Source of the DNA: a virus
DNA: 39,785 nt
Reading direction: 5' to 3' (one strand)
IMG/VR virus record: IMGVR_UViG_3300046538_000301
Coordinates: 1 to 39,785 of that record
Made by a program: the position numbers and the translations under genes. Positions 38,092 through 39,785 of the stretch are shown one piece after another. The notes under the pieces were generated by a model. That model did no database searches and had not been told where the DNA came from. It was given only the letters and a program-made list of their open reading frames with translations. Each line of letters starts with the position of its first letter. Position 1 is the first letter of the stretch.

Positions 38092-38096
38092 TAACG
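38070..38096. repeat. 12-bp inverted repeat centred on the anticodon
   Basis: CGTTATCAGCTT (38070-38081), GGG, AAGCTGATAACG (38085-38096) is a perfect dyad. In the host tRNA only the inner five or so bases are symmetrical, so the outer bases come from the mobile element and provide matching core sites for the integrase around the crossover region. Confidence 0.5.
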
Positions 38097-38107
38097 ACGG
38101 CTTGAGG

Positions 38108-38227
38108 TCACTTTTTGATAATTTTATCCGCGTGGTTGAGCACCATTACAACCTCGGGCTTTTTAGCCGCCGGGTTTGGCTTCGGTTTTTCGGCCGGCTT
38201 TGCGTCAACCTTTTTTTCGTCTGTCAT
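38108..38227 (-). CDS. Lys/Pro-rich 39-residue peptide
   Basis: A short protein from the ATG at 38227 with GGAGTAGGATC upstream, overlapping the preceding gene's stop as ATGA. Residues 4-25 are a Lys/Ala/Pro-rich disordered segment (EKKVDAKPAEKPKPNPAAKKP) and the end is VVMVLNHADKIIKK. It may be an accessory or inhibitor of the membrane protein. No family is recognised, and size makes it uncertain. Confidence 0.45.
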   Translation of the reverse strand: MTDEKKVDAKPAEKPKPNPAAKKPEVVMVLNHADKIIKK

Positions 38228-38748
38228 GATCCTACTCCGTTGGGAAAAGCTGCGATCCAGAAGTAAAGCAGAAGACACGTGCCCAAAAGGCACGTTGAGC
38301 AAAATATTTCTCTGTAGGCACTTTCCAAATAGTCAGTCTTAGCCTTGAGTACGGGTCTGGCCAGCGACAGCGCATCTTGACAGGAAATTGCTACGTTGTT
38401 GTACATCGTTATCAGCTCTTCTTCGTCGGCGAGCTGATTCATGGTTGTGCCAATCGCGATAGTTGGACTGTCAGACAGCTTGATGCTGTTAAAGATACGA
38501 AACCAAGCGGAAAAAAGCGCAATGAACGTCAGTCCAGTTAGGGTCACAAATACCCAGCCGGAAAAGCCTAAGGAACTCATCGCTTGCAGTTTGGAGGACG
38601 CGGCATTTATCAGAGCGGTATAGGCAACGATCCCGATGCTTAAGATGCTCAAAAAGCGACTGGCCTTCTCATCCAGTTTTTTGTATCGATCGAGCTCTTC
38701 GTCTAGCGCTTTCTTCGAAAGCTCGTAGAGGAATTTGTAATTTTCCAC
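38224..38748 (-). CDS. Multi-pass membrane protein, SLATT/Pycsar-effector-like
   Basis: 174 residues, GTG start at 38748 with GGGGGT upstream. The N-terminal helix (YELSKKALDEELDRYKKLDEKASRFLSILSIGIVAYTALI) runs directly into a first transmembrane segment; further hydrophobic segments lie near 66-86 and 146-166. Amphipathic helix plus DEKAS then membrane helices is the layout of SLATT and Pycsar-type TM effectors, in which pore formation follows signalling. No cyclase gene is visible in the window, so a defence role is only a hypothesis. Ordinary stress membrane protein is the alternative. Confidence 0.5.
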   Translation of the reverse strand: MENYKFLYELSKKALDEELDRYKKLDEKASRFLSILSIGIVAYTALINAASSKLQAMSSLGFSGWVFVTLTGLTFIALFSAWFRIFNSIKLSDSPTIAIGTTMNQLADEEELITMYNNVAISCQDALSLARPVLKAKTDYLESAYREIFCSTCLLGTCLLLYFWIAAFPNGVGS

Positions 38749-38837
38749 TGGACCCCCTGGGTATCGTGAGCTGACACGTCAAGCCGTCCGTTATTCTGTA
38801 GTCGGACGCCTATAAACCACCTACACGGCATCAGTTT

Positions 38838-39785
38838 TTATTTGTCTTTCCCAATCTTATTGAACCCTTCTAAATAGTCCCCAAGTATTCCAGCGTTATG
38901 AAGAGTTCGAAATGCATTGCGATGGGCCGCTTGGTGCTCGTCATTTTCTGTGATGCTGCACCATGAGCATCTCACCCTTTTTGAAGGTTCCAGACATTTT
39001 TCGCATCTTTCTTCAGTTGGAGTTATTTCATTCAGAGTGAATAAGTAAGTATTGTCAGTTTCATCGACGAAGAACGGAGTGGTAGTACTTCGTCCAATTC
39101 TCTTCTCGTAGAACTTGCAACCGATTGTAGAGGCCGTTTCGCGGAGCTTGATCTTCGTTGCTTCCGAGGATTTCGCGCCTACGATTATTGCAGTTACGAA
39201 TTCTGACGGAAAATATAACAGTGATAGGTTAGGATTGATCACCGTTTCCGCCGCCTTGGGTGAGACCAGCCTGCGTTCCTGTTCGTAGGACCAGCATTGC
39301 TGTTTTGTAAAATACGCTGCACTGCTGATTGCGTCTCGCAACCACCCAATATACCTAAACTTAGAAATATGGAACGCCTTATCTAACATTTCCTGCATGT
39401 AACCATGAGGCGTGTCTTGGTAGTCGATATCACCAAATGCTGCTTCCCAATTCATCTCTTCTTCGAGCCAATTGGATAGCCCGACTTCGTCTATTTCTAC
39501 AACAAAACCTTGAGAGTTAGCTGCATAGTGCGCCCACATTGGTGTGCTTATAGGTGATTTCGAAAAGCATGTCACGGGGTGCTCAATCACCATTGAAATC
39601 ATCTCATTATAATAGGCGAGTATTTCTGGCTCTTGATCATAATTTATAGTTAAAAAAAACTCGAAAGGGTCGTTATAGTCCTTCAGGTACGAGAGTTTCA
39701 CACTACATGTGCCATCCTTTTGCAGAAATATATCTGCAATGTCGGGTCCAAGATATTTATAGAGTTTGCCCGGCGTGTCTTCCAT
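38838..39785 (-). CDS. DUF2971 family protein
   Basis: 315 residues reaching the window edge, where the ATG lies. DUF2971 features are clear: LYKYLGPD.. at the N terminus, LKDYNDPFEFF (residues 34-44), CFSKSPISTPMWAHYAANSQGFVVEID (73-99) and CWSYEQERRLVSP (164-176). Near the C terminus is a four-Cys zinc-binding-like cluster (CEKCLEPSKRVRCSWC). The family is uncharacterised but frequent in mobile and defence islands. Codon use is AT-rich. Since upstream sequence is not included, an earlier start cannot be excluded. Confidence 0.75.
   Translation of the reverse strand: MEDTPGKLYKYLGPDIADIFLQKDGTCSVKLSYLKDYNDPFEFFLTINYDQEPEILAYYNEMISMVIEHPVTCFSKSPISTPMWAHYAANSQGFVVEIDEVGLSNWLEEEMNWEAAFGDIDYQDTPHGYMQEMLDKAFHISKFRYIGWLRDAISSAAYFTKQQCWSYEQERRLVSPKAAETVINPNLSLLYFPSEFVTAIIVGAKSSEATKIKLRETASTIGCKFYEKRIGRSTTTPFFVDETDNTYLFTLNEITPTEERCEKCLEPSKRVRCSWCSITENDEHQAAHRNAFRTLHNAGILGDYLEGFNKIGKDK

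Noticed and set aside
35911-39785. Insertion sequence or transposon carrying the cargo
   Set aside because: No transposase-like frame and no terminal inverted repeats were seen around the cargo.

Overview
The window is an almost complete temperate phage genome or prophage of about 38 kb plus flanking accessory genes. The host is very probably a Pseudomonas of the fluorescens/syringae type. That inference rests on a PrtN (pyocin activator) family gene, a 3' fragment of a tRNA-Gly(CCC) gene of bacterial type, GC-rich proteobacterial codon use and general gene style; no host housekeeping gene is present to confirm it.

Layout. (1) 1-5149, minus strand: a tightly overlapping early-left operon running from a promoter/operator at 5112-5149 down to a lambda-type tyrosine integrase. 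It carries a DUF4224 protein (probable excisionase/directionality factor), an HD phosphohydrolase, a PrtN-like activator, a stand-alone KilAC-like protein and several small phage proteins. (2) 5165-7253: the lysis/lysogeny switch, with a CI/LexA-type S24 repressor (minus), divergent Cro (plus), a 336-bp structured leader with two opposed terminators, a CII-type regulator and a DksA/TraR zinc finger protein. (3) 7243-10326: a toprim plus VapE/VirE-type primase-helicase, a small late-regulator candidate, a dense array of ten GTCCCACC octamers in both orientations (candidate replication origin), and a promoter-terminator pair of the PR'-tR' type. (4) 10353-19402: two holin-like genes, HNH endonuclease, candidate cos region, P27-type small terminase, large terminase, HK97-type portal, S49 protease, capsid and neck proteins. 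(5) 19460-33477: a Mu-like contractile tail (sheath, tube, frameshifted chaperone, tape measure, gpN, gpP, gp45-gp48 homologues), a repeat-bearing tail fibre, and a large tail spike with an SGNH esterase domain. (6) 33478-35902: a probably imported glycosyltransferase, an orphan minus-strand gene, endolysin and nested Rz/Rz1 spanins. (7) 35911-39785, minus strand: cargo. It includes a DUF3800-like zinc-ribbon protein, a gene under a LexA box, a tRNA-Gly(CCC) 3' fragment that looks like an attachment core, and then a membrane protein, a Lys/Pro-rich peptide and a DUF2971 protein.

How it works together. CI should repress the early-left promoter and the cro promoter. SOS induction would release Cro, CII, replication and the Q-like late regulator, which would drive transcription from 10178-10206 through tR' and through at least five intrinsic terminators sitting inside the late genes. 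Heads are HK97-like and tails Mu-like, the hybrid plan known from Shigella phage SfV. The most distinctive elements are the octamer array, the leader between cro and cII, the -1 frameshift in the tail chaperone, the attachment core with its extended dyad and flanking repeats, and the cargo genes on both sides of that core.
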